DNA of 64,000 nucleotides from contig JANXZO010000042.1 in the NCBI GenBank assembly GCA_025355465.1, positions 99,447-163,446 on the forward strand, read 5' to 3'. This document shows positions 62,871 through 64,000 of this stretch, piece after piece. The notes under the pieces were generated by a model. It was given only the letters and a program-made list of their open reading frames with translations. It did not search any database and was not told the origin of the DNA. The position numbers were made by a program, and so were the translations under genes. Each line of letters starts with the position of its first letter. The first letter of the stretch is position 1. Origin of the DNA: Bacteroidales bacterium (GTDB taxonomy: Bacteria > Bacteroidota > Bacteroidia > Bacteroidales > FEN-979).

Positions 62871-64000
62871 ATGCAGCGGATTCTCATATTTTATTTTTGT
62901 TTAATACCCTTCTTCTCTAAATCACAACAATGGATCAAATCCTTTGGCCCTGGTTATGGAGCAGTATGGACGATTGAAGATTACGATAAGGGTTATATTA
63001 TTTTAGGTTCAAGAATAATAGATTCAAAATTTGGGTGGCTGATTAAGACAGACATTAATGGAAACATTTTGTGGAATAAGAAAATCGGGAACGGCCAATA
63101 CACATTATTCTTTTCAAATGTAGCGCAAACAAATGATAATGGAATTGTTCTCTCAGGTACCACCACAAAATATGGCAACCAACAGGATGCATTTATATTG
63201 AAATTAAATGCCTGTGGGGAATTAGAATGGTGTAGTGACATTTTTACACCTGATCTTCCGGATGACCTGGGTTTGAAGGTTAAACCAACATTAGACGAAG
63301 GTTACATATTACTCGGGCTGTATAACGATTCAAACCCGTACCTGAGAACCAATCTTTTCAAATTCAACAGTTCGGGCAATTTACTTTGGCACAAAGCATA
63401 TCTGCCGGATAGTGCGGCTTTTTATGATGATGGTGAAGATCTATTGGTTGACAGTACCGGATATCTGATCACAGGAACTTGCTATTACCCAAATCCGGGT
63501 CAGACCACAGGATGGGAGCGGTTTTATTTTATTAAAACCGATACGGCAGGAAATAAAATTTGGAGTTCGATTTACGGAGGATCAAATTATTATTACGGGT
63601 ACCCCTACAGAAACACTTTGGTTAGCGACAAAGGGAATTATTATTCATTTGGAAAGCATGATCTTACATCAAATGGGACGGAACTTCCGGCAATGGTAAA
63701 AATAATGCAGAATGGGACGCAATCTTATAATAAAGATCTGCTTACCAATATTTCACAGGGTGCCTCAACTGCTTCTGCCTGGTTGAACAATGAAACCATA
63801 ATCAACGCCAGTGGCTGGACAATTAATTCGTATTACAACGGCAATGTATTCCTTAAATTGGATACTTTAGGCAACGTTATTACAAGCCTTCGATTACCTG
63901 ATTTATCAGGGATCATTGACTGTATGACAAAAACCTTTGATGACAAATTCTTAAGCATCACGACCGATTGTCCAACATCCAATTGCTTTATCAAAGCATT
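62871..64000 (+). CDS. Secreted propeller-like protein (3' end outside window)
   Basis: An open frame runs from ATG 62871 (or 62850, in frame, seven codons earlier) to the window end without a stop, about 376 residues. It begins with a signal peptide (MQRILIFYFCLIPFFSKSQQ). The mature part has repeats of the type found in T9SS cargo, with GYIILGSRIIDSKFG, WLIKTDINGNILWNKKIG, GYLITGTCYY and FIKTDTAGNKIWS; each holds a KxDxxGNxxW turn like those of WD40- or PQQ-like propellers. A T9SS sorting domain is expected past the edge but not seen. The region is AT-rich like the gene before it. Confidence 0.85.
   Translation, partial: MQRILIFYFCLIPFFSKSQQWIKSFGPGYGAVWTIEDYDKGYIILGSRIIDSKFGWLIKTDINGNILWNKKIGNGQYTLFFSNVAQTNDNGIVLSGTTTKYGNQQDAFILKLNACGELEWCSDIFTPDLPDDLGLKVKPTLDEGYILLGLYNDSNPYLRTNLFKFNSSGNLLWHKAYLPDSAAFYDDGEDLLVDSTGYLITGTCYYPNPGQTTGWERFYFIKTDTAGNKIWSSIYGGSNYYYGYPYRNTLVSDKGNYYSFGKHDLTSNGTELPAMVKIMQNGTQSYNKDLLTNISQGASTASAWLNNETIINASGWTINSYYNGNVFLKLDTLGNVITSLRLPDLSGIIDCMTKTFDDKFLSITTDCPTSNCFIKA

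Noticed and set aside
1..64000. tRNA, rRNA, insertion sequences, prophage or attachment sites
   Set aside because: I looked through the intergenic gaps for tRNA-like arms and for transposase motifs in the translated frames and saw none; a covariance-model search would be needed to exclude small RNAs.

Overview
The window comes from a member of the Bacteroidota, most like the Bacteroidales or a related uncultivated lineage. Several proteins carry type IX secretion (T9SS) sorting domains: seven complete genes, plus one cut by the window edge that looks like the same kind of protein. The gliding genes gldF and gldG sit next to a DUF4340 gene. There are two TonB-dependent receptors with carboxypeptidase-regulatory-like N-termini. 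Many genes are preceded by the Bacteroidota -7 element TAnnTTTG. I found no rRNA, tRNA, CRISPR array, insertion sequence or prophage. No stretch longer than 300 bases lacks a gene; the longest gap is about 225 bases (57448-57672).

Layout. 1-3 kb: end of a TolC-type outer membrane protein, a BMP-family lipoprotein and two small paralogous membrane proteins. 3-9.7 kb, minus strand: an aromatic ammonia-lyase of the HutH family, HisS, a WbuC-like cupin, the ABC-F protein EttA and a glycosyltransferase. 9.7-12.4 kb: a second glycosyltransferase and an LptF/LptG permease, divergent from a GNAT-like gene. 13.8-19.8 kb: three tandem paralogous T9SS cargo proteins, each a separate transcription unit. 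19.9-23.8 kb: a cytochrome c maturation operon (ccmB, ccmC, a 48-residue ccmD-like gene, ccmE) followed by a UbiD-family decarboxylase. 23.9-32.6 kb: TonB receptor, T9SS proteins, ornithine aminotransferase and a C69 dipeptidase. 32.6-38.3 kb, minus strand: a second TonB receptor with a small secreted partner, ribosomal protein L28, CinA and an orphan ABC-exporter membrane domain. 38.3-42.1 kb: a duplicated-domain lipoprotein, a nucleoside phosphorylase, a SirB1-like protein and a secreted S1/P1 nuclease. 42.1-45.9 kb, minus strand: phosphoglycosyl transferase, DegT aminotransferase, PurC and PhoH. 45.9-54.7 kb: SAM hydrolase family protein, MgsA, GldF, GldG, DUF4340 protein, then flippase, glycosyltransferase and O-antigen ligase. 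54.9-64 kb: a TPR sensor kinase and response regulator, then a 1716-residue T9SS protein and the start of another secreted protein in AT-richer DNA.

The genes mostly serve the cell surface: glycan assembly (two loci), LPS transport, TonB uptake, T9SS export and gliding. Housekeeping genes (hisS, ettA, rpmB, purC, phoH, cinA) are interspersed.

The most unusual signal is a set of short tandem arrays with an exact 8-base period but different repeat units. All of them lie in gaps between co-directional genes. Other points of note are an ammonia-lyase with Ala-Cys-Gly instead of Ala-Ser-Gly at the cofactor site, a CcmE with Cys instead of His in its haem-binding motif, a run of ten G in the kinase ATPase domain, and a duplicated zincin-like lipoprotein domain.
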